Shown here: positions 1 to 5,475 of the stretch, piece by piece
Layout: each line of letters opens with the position of its first letter
Position numbering within the stretch: position 1 is the stretch's first letter
DNA from: an uncultured Collinsella sp.
GTDB lineage: Bacteria; Actinomycetota; Coriobacteriia; Coriobacteriales; Coriobacteriaceae
Length of the DNA: 8,324 bases
Assembly: GCA_900757285.1 (NCBI GenBank)
Contig: CAAENI010000200.1
Coordinates: forward strand, 1-8,324
Direction: 5' to 3'
Program-made: the position numbers and the translations under genes
The notes under the pieces: model-generated
Told to the model about the DNA's origin: nothing
The model's input: only the letters and a program-made list of their open reading frames with translations
Databases searched by the model: none

Positions 1-98
1 AGGGCCTGGACCTTCTCGTCGTGCCCTCCGCCGAGCTCTCCCGCGGCCGCGGCGGCCCGCGCTGCATGAGCATGCCCTTCTGGCGCGAGGACCTCTAA
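1..98 (+). CDS. arcA: Arginine deiminase, C-terminal end only (partial)
   Basis: Only the last 31 codons are present; the reading frame starts at base 3 and ends with TAA at 96-98. The visible peptide contains SELSRGRGGPRCMSMPF and ends WREDL. This is the conserved C-terminal signature of arginine deiminase, in which the Cys after GGPR (codon 63-65) is the catalytic nucleophile. The enzyme hydrolyses L-arginine to citrulline and ammonia in the cytoplasm, the first step of the ADI pathway. The identification rests on this short motif and on arcB lying directly downstream, which is the usual neighbour. The body of the gene, with the other catalytic residues, lies before the window. The stop codon is followed by 105 non-coding bases before arcB. 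Confidence 0.93.
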   Translation, partial: GLDLLVVPSAELSRGRGGPRCMSMPFWREDL

Positions 99-110
99 GT
101 CTTTCAGTTT

Positions 111-158
111 CCGGTGCGGTCTCCCTACAACCGCACCGGTTTCGCCCGTCAAACGGGC
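111..158 (+). promoter_or_regulatory. Two tandem hairpins between arcA and arcB
   Basis: The first hairpin has a perfect 10-bp stem, ccggtgcggt at 111-120 pairing with accgcaccgg at 130-139, around a 9-nt loop. Four bases later a second stem, gcccgt at 144-149 with acgggc at 153-158, has a 3-nt loop. Neither is followed by a proper T-run; only three T occur after the first. A strong factor-independent terminator is therefore unlikely. More likely roles are an mRNA processing or stability element setting arcA versus arcB levels, or a weak attenuator. The pairing is seen directly; the role is inference. Confidence 0.55.
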
Positions 159-203
159 AACACTAATACTTACGTAATTCATTTCTTCGAAAGGAAACGA
201 ACC

Positions 204-1199
204 ATGGGTGTTAACCTCTCCGGCCGTAGCTTCCTCAAGCTCCTCGACCTCACCACCGAGGAGATCGAGTACCTGCTCAAGCTCTCCAAGAACTTCAAGG
301 ACATGAAGCGCGCTGGCGTTCCGCACCGCTATCTCGAGGGCAAGAACATCGTCCTGCTCTTCCAGAAGACTTCCACCCGTACCCGCTGCGCCTTCGAGGT
401 CGGCGGCATGGATCTGGGCATGGGCGTCACCTACCTCGATCCGGGTTCGTCGCAGATGGGCAAGAAGGAGTCCATCGAGGACACCGCCCGCGTTCTCGGC
501 CGCATGTATGACGGCATCGAGTTCCGTGGCTTTGCCCAGGACGACGTCGAGGAGCTTGCCGCTAAGTCTGGCGTGCCCGTGTGGAACGGTCTGACCACCG
601 AGTGGCACCCCACCCAGATGCTCGCCGACATCCTGACCGTCCAGGAGAACTTCAACTACGACATCAAGGGCAAGACCCTCGTCTTCATGGGCGACTGCAA
701 GAACAACGTCGCTCGCTCCCTCATGGTCGTCTGCTCCAAGCTCGGCATGAACTTCGTGGCCTGCGGCCCCGAGGAGTGCATGCCCGCTGACGACGTCATC
801 GAGGCCTGCAAGCCCATCGCTGAGGCCAACGGCTGCACCATCAAGCTGACCACCGACGTCAAGGACGGCGTCACCGGTGCCGACGTTCTCTACACCGACG
901 TGTGGGTCTCCATGGGCGAGCCCGACGAGGTCTGGGCCGAGCGCATCGCTCAGCTCACCCCGTATCGCGTTACCTCCGAGGTCATGGCTATGGCCAACCC
1001 GGGTGCCATCTTCCTGCACTGCCTGCCCAGCTTCCACGACACCAACACCACGATTGGCGCCGAGAAGTGCGAGCAGTTCGGCATCACCGAGCAGGAGGTC
1101 ACCGACGAGGTCTTCGAGAGCCCCGCTTCCAAGGTCTTCGACGAGGCCGAGAACCGCATGCACACCATCAAGGCTGTCATGTACGCTACGCTCAAGTAA
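204..1199 (+). CDS. arcB: Ornithine carbamoyltransferase, catabolic (ADI pathway)
   Basis: In the ADI pathway this cytoplasmic enzyme runs the phosphorolysis of citrulline to ornithine and carbamoyl phosphate, which carbamate kinase then uses to make ATP. The protein has 331 residues, the normal family length. Carbamoyl-phosphate binding motifs are STRTRCAF at 57-64 and HPTQ at 135-138. The ornithine-binding DVWVSMG loop is at 232-238, and the HCLP motif with the conserved Cys is at 272-275. The start at 204 is chosen because AAGGA (191-195) lies 8 bases upstream. An upstream in-frame extension to 114 would run through the intergenic hairpins and has no ribosome site. The gene sits 105 bases after arcA and 15 bases before a strong terminator. 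Anabolic argF and catabolic arcB share these motifs; the arcA neighbour and the antiporter-like gene downstream favour the catabolic form. Codon use is strongly biased to C-ending codons, which suggests high expression. Confidence 0.95.
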   Translation: MGVNLSGRSFLKLLDLTTEEIEYLLKLSKNFKDMKRAGVPHRYLEGKNIVLLFQKTSTRTRCAFEVGGMDLGMGVTYLDPGSSQMGKKESIEDTARVLGRMYDGIEFRGFAQDDVEELAAKSGVPVWNGLTTEWHPTQMLADILTVQENFNYDIKGKTLVFMGDCKNNVARSLMVVCSKLGMNFVACGPEECMPADDVIEACKPIAEANGCTIKLTTDVKDGVTGADVLYTDVWVSMGEPDEVWAERIAQLTPYRVTSEVMAMANPGAIFLHCLPSFHDTNTTIGAEKCEQFGITEQEVTDEVFESPASKVFDEAENRMHTIKAVMYATLK

Positions 1200-1214
1200 G
1201 AGCATCTAGCATCT

Positions 1215-1251
1215 CGCTCGGGGTGCATTGCTGCGCACCCCGAGCGCTTTT
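1215..1251 (+). terminator. Intrinsic terminator after arcB
   Basis: A perfect 12-bp GC-rich stem pairs 1215-1226 (cgctcggggtgc) with 1235-1246 around an 8-nt loop. It is followed by CTTTT at 1247-1251. It starts 15 bases after the arcB stop codon, so transcripts from arcA or arcB should largely end here. The downstream transporter would then depend on read-through or on its own promoter. Confidence 0.88.
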
Positions 1252-1262
1252 GTCTGGTAAAA

Positions 1263-1313
1263 ATCTCGCATCGAGCGACATGCACGGCACGGAAGAGCCG
1301 CATCGGGCGAGAT
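1263..1313 (+). promoter_or_regulatory. Structured leader upstream of the arcD-like gene
   Basis: atctcgc at 1263-1269 pairs perfectly with gcgagat at 1307-1313. Inside it, atg at 1280-1282 pairs with cat at 1301-1303, and cggc at 1285-1288 with gccg at 1297-1300, leaving an 8-nt loop. The same stretch can be read as an imperfect direct repeat: 1267-1278 and 1299-1310 match at 11 of 12 bases. It lies between the arcB terminator and the transporter's ribosome site. It may be a leader RNA or a protein-binding site. I recognise no known riboswitch class. Confidence 0.35.
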
Positions 1314-1346
1314 CAGTAATTGATTTATGAAGGGGGGATGAGAACT

Positions 1347-2825
1347 ATGACTGAGACCGCTAAGAAAAAGCGCGGTATGCCTTCATCGTTCACCATTCTT
1401 CTTGCTCTGCTGGCAATCGTCGCGGTTGTTACCGTTATCGTCTCCGGTACGTCCGGTGGCGCGGTTACCGCTGCCCGCTTGAGCGATTTCTGCACCGCCC
1501 CGGTCAAGGGCTTCGCTGACGCTCTGCCCGTCTGCCTCTTCGTTATGATCCTCGGCGGCTTCCTCGGCATGATGACCGAGACCGGCGCCCTGGACAACGG
1601 CATTGCCGTTCTGGTGCAGAAGCTTAAGGGCAATGAGATTATGCTCATTCCTGTGCTGATGCTCATCTTCTCCCTCGGTGGTACCACCTATGGTATGTGC
1701 GAGGAGACCGTTCCCTTCTACGCCCTGCTCGCCGCCACCATGATGGCTGCTGGCTTCGACCCCATGGTCGGCGCTGCTACCGTCCTGCTCGGCGCTGGCT
1801 GCGGCTGCCTCGGCTCCACGGTTAACCCGTTTGCCGTCGGTGCTGCCGTTGACGCTCTGACTGGCGTTGGCATTGAGGTCAACCAGTCCATCATCATCGG
1901 CCTCGGTGCCGTCCTGTGGATTGTTACCACTGTTATGTCCATCCTCTTCGTTATGAGCTATGCCAAGAAGGTCAAGGCTGACAAGGGTTCCACCATCCTT
2001 TCGATGCAGGAGCTCAAGGACGCCGAAGAGGCTCACGGCAAGGCTGCTTCCGAGGTTCACAAGGAGGTCAAGCTCACCGGTCGTCAGAAGGGTGTTCTGA
2101 TCGCCTTTGCCTTCACCTTCGTCGTCATGATCGTCGGCTTCATCCCGCTGGCCGACCTCAATGAGGGCGTCGCCAACTTCTTCGATGCTGGCGCTGTCTA
2201 TGACGCCGACGGTAACGCCATCGTTCAGGGCTGGTCTGCCCTGATCACCGGCCTGCCCATTGGCCAGTGGTACTTCGACGAGGCTTCCACCTGGTTCTTC
2301 CTCATGGCTGTCCTGATCGGTATCATCGGCGGCCTGTCCGAGAAGCAGATCGTCAACACCTTCATCACCGGCGCTGCCGACATGATGTCCGTTGTCCTCG
2401 TCATCGCTCTTGCCCGTGGTATCTCCGTCCTCATGGCTAGCACCGGCCTCGACGTCTACGTCCTCGACGCTGCCGCCAATGCTCTGTCCGGCCTGTCCGG
2501 CGTGATCTTCGCCCCCATGAGCTTCTTGGTCTACTTCGGCCTGTCCTTCCTGATCCCCTCGACCTCCGGCATGGCCACCGTCTCCATGCCCATCATGGGA
2601 CCGCTGGCTGTCAAGCTCGGCTTCTCGCCCGAGGTCATGGTCATGATCTTCTCCGCCGCCATCGGTGTCGTGAACCTGTTCACCCCGACCTCCGGCGCCA
2701 TCATGGGCGGTCTTGCTCTGGCCAAGATCGAGTGGACGACCTGGCTCAAGTTTGCGCTTAAGCTCATCGTCGCTCTCTCCGTCGTCTGCGCCGTCATTCT
2801 GACCGTCGCTTGCGTGATGCTCTAA
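1347..2825 (+). CDS. arcD: YfcC/DcuC-family transporter, probable arginine/ornithine antiporter
   Basis: This is a polytopic inner-membrane protein of 492 residues with about a dozen hydrophobic segments, the first at about 15-33. A charged soluble loop lies at about 206-247. Family-typical signatures are GMCEE at 116-120, GSTVNPFA at 156-163, and the paired re-entrant-like motifs PSTSGMA at 404-410 and FTPTSGA at 445-451. These place it in the YfcC branch of the C4-dicarboxylate carrier DcuC superfamily (Pfam PF03606). In streptococcal arc operons, members of this branch act as the arginine/ornithine antiporter, importing arginine and exporting ornithine. The position after arcA-arcB supports that role here, but the substrate is inferred. 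The start at 1347 has GGGGGG (1332-1337) 9 bases upstream. The alternative ATG at 1338 directly abuts that site, and a TTG at 1320 precedes it. A terminator separates this gene from arcB, so it may form its own transcript. Confidence 0.82.
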   Translation: MTETAKKKRGMPSSFTILLALLAIVAVVTVIVSGTSGGAVTAARLSDFCTAPVKGFADALPVCLFVMILGGFLGMMTETGALDNGIAVLVQKLKGNEIMLIPVLMLIFSLGGTTYGMCEETVPFYALLAATMMAAGFDPMVGAATVLLGAGCGCLGSTVNPFAVGAAVDALTGVGIEVNQSIIIGLGAVLWIVTTVMSILFVMSYAKKVKADKGSTILSMQELKDAEEAHGKAASEVHKEVKLTGRQKGVLIAFAFTFVVMIVGFIPLADLNEGVANFFDAGAVYDADGNAIVQGWSALITGLPIGQWYFDEASTWFFLMAVLIGIIGGLSEKQIVNTFITGAADMMSVVLVIALARGISVLMASTGLDVYVLDAAANALSGLSGVIFAPMSFLVYFGLSFLIPSTSGMATVSMPIMGPLAVKLGFSPEVMVMIFSAAIGVVNLFTPTSGAIMGGLALAKIEWTTWLKFALKLIVALSVVCAVILTVACVML

Positions 2826-2916
2826 GTACCCCTTGGGTACCCCACGGAAACCATGACGATCCTATAACGGATCACCTGGTCATCGTCTGTCCGGTGGGGT
2901 CAACCCACCGGTAGAC
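2826..2916 (+). other. Overlapping, mutually exclusive stem-loops after arcD
   Basis: Immediately after the arcD stop, gtaccc at 2826-2831 pairs with gggtac at 2835-2840. Further on, ccggtggg at 2891-2898 pairs perfectly with cccaccgg at 2904-2911. That stem extends through gtct (2885-2888) and agac (2913-2916). The same 2890-2899 strand can instead pair upstream with 2840-2848, with one bulged G, and that stem is supported inside by gacgat (2855-2860) with atcgtc (2882-2887). The two folds exclude each other. No T-run follows, so this is not a plain terminator. It could be a 3'-end stability element or part of a structured RNA. Confidence 0.45.
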
Positions 2917-2927
2917 TCCTACCTTTA

Positions 2928-2958
2928 GCCCCCTCCCGTTCCGTGCGCGGGAGGGGGC
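2928..2958 (+). repeat. Perfect 11-bp inverted repeat (C-run/G-run hairpin)
   Basis: gccccctcccg at 2928-2938 pairs perfectly with cgggagggggc at 2948-2958 across a 9-nt loop. It is very stable but has no T-tract on either side, so it fits mRNA 3'-end protection better than factor-independent termination. Confidence 0.6.
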
Positions 2959-2966
2959 GCACTTAT

Positions 2967-2994
2967 GTTCCGCGGTTTTACCAAACCGCGGAAC
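2967..2994 (+). repeat. Perfect 12-bp inverted repeat with 4-nt loop
   Basis: gttccgcggttt at 2967-2978 pairs perfectly with aaaccgcggaac at 2983-2994 around the loop TACC. Only 8 bases separate it from the previous hairpin. No T-tract follows. The near-perfect symmetry could also make it a double-stranded protein site. Confidence 0.6.
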
Positions 2995-3007
2995 CACTCG
3001 ACGCTGC

Positions 3008-3107
3008 GCGCCGCCCAGAACTACAATTTGTCATTCAAAAGGCAAGGCATGACCAAAAGGTCTATGCCTTGCCTTTTTCATGCCAACTTGTACGTTCTGG
3101 ACGGCGC
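3008..3107. repeat. About 100-nt near-palindromic element with a terminator core
   Basis: The whole stretch folds on itself around an AAAA loop at 3055-3058. The outer arms are 3008-3021 with 3094-3107, 13 of 14 pairs with one C/A mismatch at 3014/3101. Then tacaa at 3022-3026 pairs with ttgta at 3088-3092, with C3093 bulged. Short matched blocks at 3028-3034 and 3080-3086 follow, broken by one mismatch. The core is 18 bp, 3037-3054 with 3059-3077, with T3063 bulged. In all, about 42 of 47 positions pair. This is much longer than a transcription terminator needs. It may be a non-autonomous palindromic repeat (MITE-like or dispersed intergenic repeat) or a structured RNA. Confidence 0.75.
3037..3078 (+). 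terminator. Intrinsic terminator inside the long palindrome
   Basis: The 18-bp stem 3037-3054/3059-3077, with one bulged T, ends in TTTTT at 3074-3078 and starts with AAAA at 3037-3040. It has the A-tract/T-tract form of a terminator that can work in both directions. It lies about 210 bases after the arcD stop codon and is the first hairpin in this gap with a proper T-tract, so it is the likely end of the arcD transcript. Both flanking genes point the same way, so a bidirectional terminator is not obviously needed. Confidence 0.75.
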
Positions 3108-3298
3108 TCGCTGACTTATGCTCAACCTGCGACGCTGTTATTGTTGGTGCAGGGGAACAGCTTGCCCGCTCTGGTGCCCGTTCGTTGACTTTGGCTCTGC
3201 CTGTGACGTTTCCATTGTTGGTGCGGAGTGACTTGGTTCCTGCTTCAAATTAGCTATCCCGGGTCCCCGGTGGTTGCGGTGGCGTGTTTGGTTGGTGC
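3107..3298. repeat. Decayed tandem repeat with 74-nt period
   Basis: Bases 3107-3151 and 3181-3225 align without gaps at 33 of 45 positions, an offset of exactly 74. The best-conserved block is ATTGTTGGTGC at 3140-3150 and 3214-3224. The octamer GTTGGTGC recurs a third time at 3291-3298, again exactly 74 bases on, although the rest of that third unit is not clearly similar. No open frame here looks coding. This fills most of the gap between the palindrome and the promoter of the next gene. Its function is unknown. Confidence 0.45.
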
Positions 3299-3336
3299 CT
3301 GTTGGTGGCCAGGCCCTTGCGAGGGGCAGGCTCCGT

Positions 3337-3342
3337 TATAAT
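3337..3342 (+). promoter_or_regulatory. Candidate -10 box for the DUF1846 gene
   Basis: A perfect TATAAT at 3337-3342 lies 39 bases before the chosen start codon, predicting a transcript start near 3349. No good -35 hexamer stands 16-18 bases upstream; TTGCGA at 3317-3322 is only 14 bases away. A transcript starting near 3349 would leave the ATG at 3358 with almost no leader, which supports the later start at 3382. Confidence 0.5.
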
Positions 3343-3381
3343 CGCCTAGAACATTAAATGGAAACGGGACGGGAGCCATAC

Positions 3382-4863
3382 ATGCGCCAGGGTTTCGACA
3401 ACGCGAAGTATATCGAGCTGCAGGCCGCTCATATTAAGGAGCGCATCTCGCAGTTTGGCGGCAAGCTGTATTTGGAGTTTGGCGGCAAGCTGTTTGACGA
3501 CTATCACGCGAGTCGCGTGCTGCCGGGTTTTGAGCCGGACAGCAAGTTTCGCATGCTCAAGAGCATTGCCGATGACGTTGAGGTCATCATCGCGATCAAC
3601 GCGAACCACATCGAGAAGAATAAGGCCCGTGGCGACCTGGGCATTACCTATGACGAGGACGTTTTGCGCCTGGTCGACCTGTTCCGCGGCAACGGTTTTG
3701 CTGTCGCGGCCGTGGTTATCACCCAGTACGCCGGCCAGCCCGCCGCCGATGTGTTCCGCAATCGCCTGAACGCGCTCGGCATTCCCGCCAAGCTGCACTA
3801 TCCCATCGAGGGCTATCCGCACGACGTCGACCTGATCGTGTCTGACGACGGCTATGGCAAGAACGAGTTTGTCGAGACTACCCGTCCGCTCGTCGTCGTG
3901 ACGGCGCCCGGCCCTGGCTCGGGCAAGCTCGCCACTTGCCTGTCTCAGCTCTATCACGAACACAAGCACGGCACCGCCGCTGGCTATGCCAAGTTCGAGA
4001 CGTTCCCGGTCTGGAATCTGCCCCTCACGCATCCAGTCAACATCGCCTATGAGGCCGCCACGGCCGACCTCGACGATGCCAATATCATCGACTCCTTCCA
4101 CTTGGAGGCCTACAACAAGACCACGGTCAACTACAACCGTGACGTCGAGGCTTTCCCGGTGGTCCGTGCCCTGATGGAAAAGATTCTGGGGGAGAGCCCC
4201 TACCAGAGCCCCACCGACATGGGTGTCAATATGGTCGGCTTTGCCATCACCGATGACGATGCCTGTCGCGATGCCTCCAAGATGGAGATCGTCCGCCGCT
4301 ACTTTGCTGCGGTGGAGGCCGTGCGCCGCACCGGCGTGGGCGATGAGCAGGTTGATCGTCTCAAGCTCATTATGAAAAAGGCCGGTATCGACAAGAATTA
4401 CTCGCCGGCACGCTCGGCCGCCCTTACCAGGGAGCAGCTGACGGGTGGCCCTGTAGGCGCTATGGTCATGCCCGACGGCTCCGTGGTGACCGGTAAGACT
4501 TCCACGCGCCTGGGCGCCGCGAGCTCGCTCATCATGAACGCGCTTAAGCATGTCTCGGGCGTTGACCTTGAGCTCGAGGTCATTAGCGATGAGGCGATCG
4601 AGCCTATCAGCAAGCTCAAGACGCATTTCCTGGGTAGCAAGAACCCGCGCCTGCACACCGACGAGACGCTTATGGCGCTCTCGATCACCTCGGCAACGAG
4701 CGAGACGGCGGCCCGCGTCCTTTCGGGCCTGGAGCAGCTGCGCGGCTGCGATGCCTTCTTTAGCGTGATCATCTCGCCGACGGACGAGACGGTGTTGCGC
4801 AAACTGGGCATCAACGTGTGCTGCGAGCCCAAGTTCGAGCGCCGTGGTTTCTTCCACCGCTAA
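3382..4863 (+). CDS. DUF1846 (UPF0371) family protein, function unknown
   Basis: The 493-residue protein is a full-length DUF1846 member (Pfam PF08903 plus its C-terminal part), a family found in Firmicutes and Actinobacteria with no established biochemical role. Recognisable blocks are KLYLEFGGKLFDDYHASRVL from residue 28, DLGITYDEDVLRLVD, VVVTAPGPGSGKLATCLSQL around 171-190, and FETFPVWNLPL. The segment GPGSGKL at 177-183 resembles a nucleotide-binding P-loop, but it has Leu where Walker A has Ser or Thr. The start at 3382 has GGGAG (3371-3375) 6 bases upstream. The in-frame ATG at 3358 has no ribosome site, and family proteins begin near the chosen Met. No signal peptide or membrane segment is seen, so it should be cytoplasmic. 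It stands alone between a candidate promoter and a strong terminator, so its neighbours give no functional hint. Family assignment is firm; function is unknown. Confidence 0.93.
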   Translation: MRQGFDNAKYIELQAAHIKERISQFGGKLYLEFGGKLFDDYHASRVLPGFEPDSKFRMLKSIADDVEVIIAINANHIEKNKARGDLGITYDEDVLRLVDLFRGNGFAVAAVVITQYAGQPAADVFRNRLNALGIPAKLHYPIEGYPHDVDLIVSDDGYGKNEFVETTRPLVVVTAPGPGSGKLATCLSQLYHEHKHGTAAGYAKFETFPVWNLPLTHPVNIAYEAATADLDDANIIDSFHLEAYNKTTVNYNRDVEAFPVVRALMEKILGESPYQSPTDMGVNMVGFAITDDDACRDASKMEIVRRYFAAVEAVRRTGVGDEQVDRLKLIMKKAGIDKNYSPARSAALTREQLTGGPVGAMVMPDGSVVTGKTSTRLGAASSLIMNALKHVSGVDLELEVISDEAIEPISKLKTHFLGSKNPRLHTDETLMALSITSATSETAARVLSGLEQLRGCDAFFSVIISPTDETVLRKLGINVCCEPKFERRGFFHR

Positions 4864-4882
4864 GCCTGGATAAATTGGTCTG

Positions 4883-4921
4883 AAAGGGGCGCATCGGATA
4901 TGCATTCGGTGCGCCCCTTTT
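4883..4921 (+). terminator. Intrinsic terminator after the DUF1846 gene
   Basis: Bases 4883-4896 pair with 4907-4920 over 14 bp, with one T/G wobble, around a 10-nt loop. The stem core is aaaggggcgc with gcgccccttt, running into TTTT at 4918-4921. It begins 20 bases after the stop codon and isolates this gene from the next. Confidence 0.9.
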
Positions 4922-4934
4922 ATCAACAAAGCTA

Positions 4935-4993
4935 CCGTTTAACCTAAAATTAGCCCGTTTACCTGCCTATAAGCGATTTTGACGGTATACAAT
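4935..4993 (+). promoter_or_regulatory. Candidate promoter with upstream direct repeat
   Basis: This AT-rich segment precedes the winged-helix gene. CCGTTTAACCT at 4935-4945 and CCGTTTACCT at 4955-4964 form a direct repeat with 20-nt spacing, about two helical turns, as expected of an operator. TACAAT at 4988-4993 is a plausible -10 box. TTGACG at 4979-4984 looks like a -35 box but lies too close to it, and no good -10 box is found 17 bases after it. The promoter assignment is therefore uncertain. Confidence 0.35.
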
Positions 4994-5028
4994 AACCCTA
5001 ATTGTTTCATCCTTTTGCGGGGATGCCG

Positions 5029-5093
5029 CATGATGGATGTTGCCGGCCATCATGGGGTGTGCCGGTCGCGCACGGTGCAAGTGATGCCCGTGC
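5029..5093 (+). other. Structured 5' leader of the winged-helix gene
   Basis: catgatgg at 5029-5036 pairs perfectly with ccatcatg at 5047-5054 around a 10-nt loop. gcacgg at 5070-5075 pairs with ccgtgc at 5088-5093 around a 12-nt loop. If transcription starts near 5000, the leader would be about 110 nt with these two hairpins. An open frame extends upstream to 5002 through this segment, but it has no ribosome site and its peptide looks unlike a protein start. I recognise no riboswitch class. Confidence 0.35.
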
Positions 5094-5112
5094 TCGGTTT
5101 GAGGAGGCTGCC

Positions 5113-5451
5113 ATGGCTGGCAAGGGTCGTGCGAGTGTCAACGATATGAAGCGTGTCGAGGTGCAGGTGCTGATGGAGATCGCTCAGCAATCCGAAGACA
5201 ACGGCGGATTTTATGGCTTTTCGCGCAAGACGCTTGCCGAGCGTGTGGGGGTGTCTCCGTATCGCGCCCGCGCGGCAATTGAGCGCTTGGAATCCGAAGA
5301 CATCATTGAGGTCGTCTCGCGCTACAGCGACGACGGCGGCCAGCTCGCAAATGGTATTTGTCTCACGGAGCGTGGCGAGTGGTATCTAGAGGGCGTCCGT
5401 GCCGGTATGCTCGTGCAGGACTTAATCAAGGACGAACTCGCCGATCGATAA
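5113..5451 (+). CDS. Small winged helix-turn-helix DNA-binding protein
   Basis: The protein has 112 residues. A helix-turn-helix is visible at about 36-59 (FSRKTLAERVGVSPYRARAA, then a recognition helix ending ERL). A wing follows at about 64-84, rich in DDGGQ and closing with a LTERG turn. The pattern resembles MarR/GntR-type winged helices and the wing of some replication-protein DNA-binding domains. No ligand-binding or second domain is seen. The start at 5113 is set by AGGAGG (5102-5107), 5 bases upstream. It is a single-gene unit: a candidate promoter and structured leader lie before it and its own terminator after it. It probably acts as a transcription regulator, perhaps of its own promoter through the direct repeat at 4935-4964. 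Its targets are unknown, and adjacency to pyrG does not prove that it controls pyrG. Confidence 0.85.
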   Translation: MAGKGRASVNDMKRVEVQVLMEIAQQSEDNGGFYGFSRKTLAERVGVSPYRARAAIERLESEDIIEVVSRYSDDGGQLANGICLTERGEWYLEGVRAGMLVQDLIKDELADR

Positions 5452-5475
5452 CAGCATGCATTCATAGTGGAAACG

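Noticed and set aside
168..182. Possible ArgR (ARG box) site before arcB
   Set aside because: Only the right half (ATTCA at 177-181) matches. The left half (actta) does not resemble TGAAT. The 8-bp TTACGTAA palindrome at 170-177 is too short to interpret.
114..203. 30-residue N-terminal extension of arcB
   Set aside because: It would translate the intergenic hairpins. The family starts near the ATG at 204, which has AAGGA at the right distance.
1200..1346. A carbamate kinase gene (arcC) expected in the ADI cluster
   Set aside because: No frame in the 147 bases between arcB and arcD, or elsewhere in the window, encodes one. It may lie outside the window.
2943..3188. 81-codon open frame on the plus strand after arcD
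   Set aside because: It starts with GTG inside a hairpin loop, has no ribosome site, and runs through the 12-bp hairpin and the whole terminator palindrome. Its translation resembles no protein I know.
2826..3381. tRNA, SRP RNA, tmRNA or other known RNA gene in the large gap
   Set aside because: I found no cloverleaf, T-loop or recognisable core motif of these RNAs on either strand by eye. A covariance-model scan would be decisive.
3346..4929. 527-codon open frame on the minus strand
   Set aside because: It is antisense to the well-recognised DUF1846 gene over its whole length. Its translation is low in recognisable motifs, and such frames arise from GC-rich codon use. The same applies to the long minus-strand frames at 1383-2060, 5462-6277, 6380-7240 and 7337-8254.
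5002..5112. N-terminal extension of the winged-helix protein
   Set aside because: The start is a TTG with no ribosome site, right behind the candidate -10 box. The ATG at 5113 has a strong AGGAGG.
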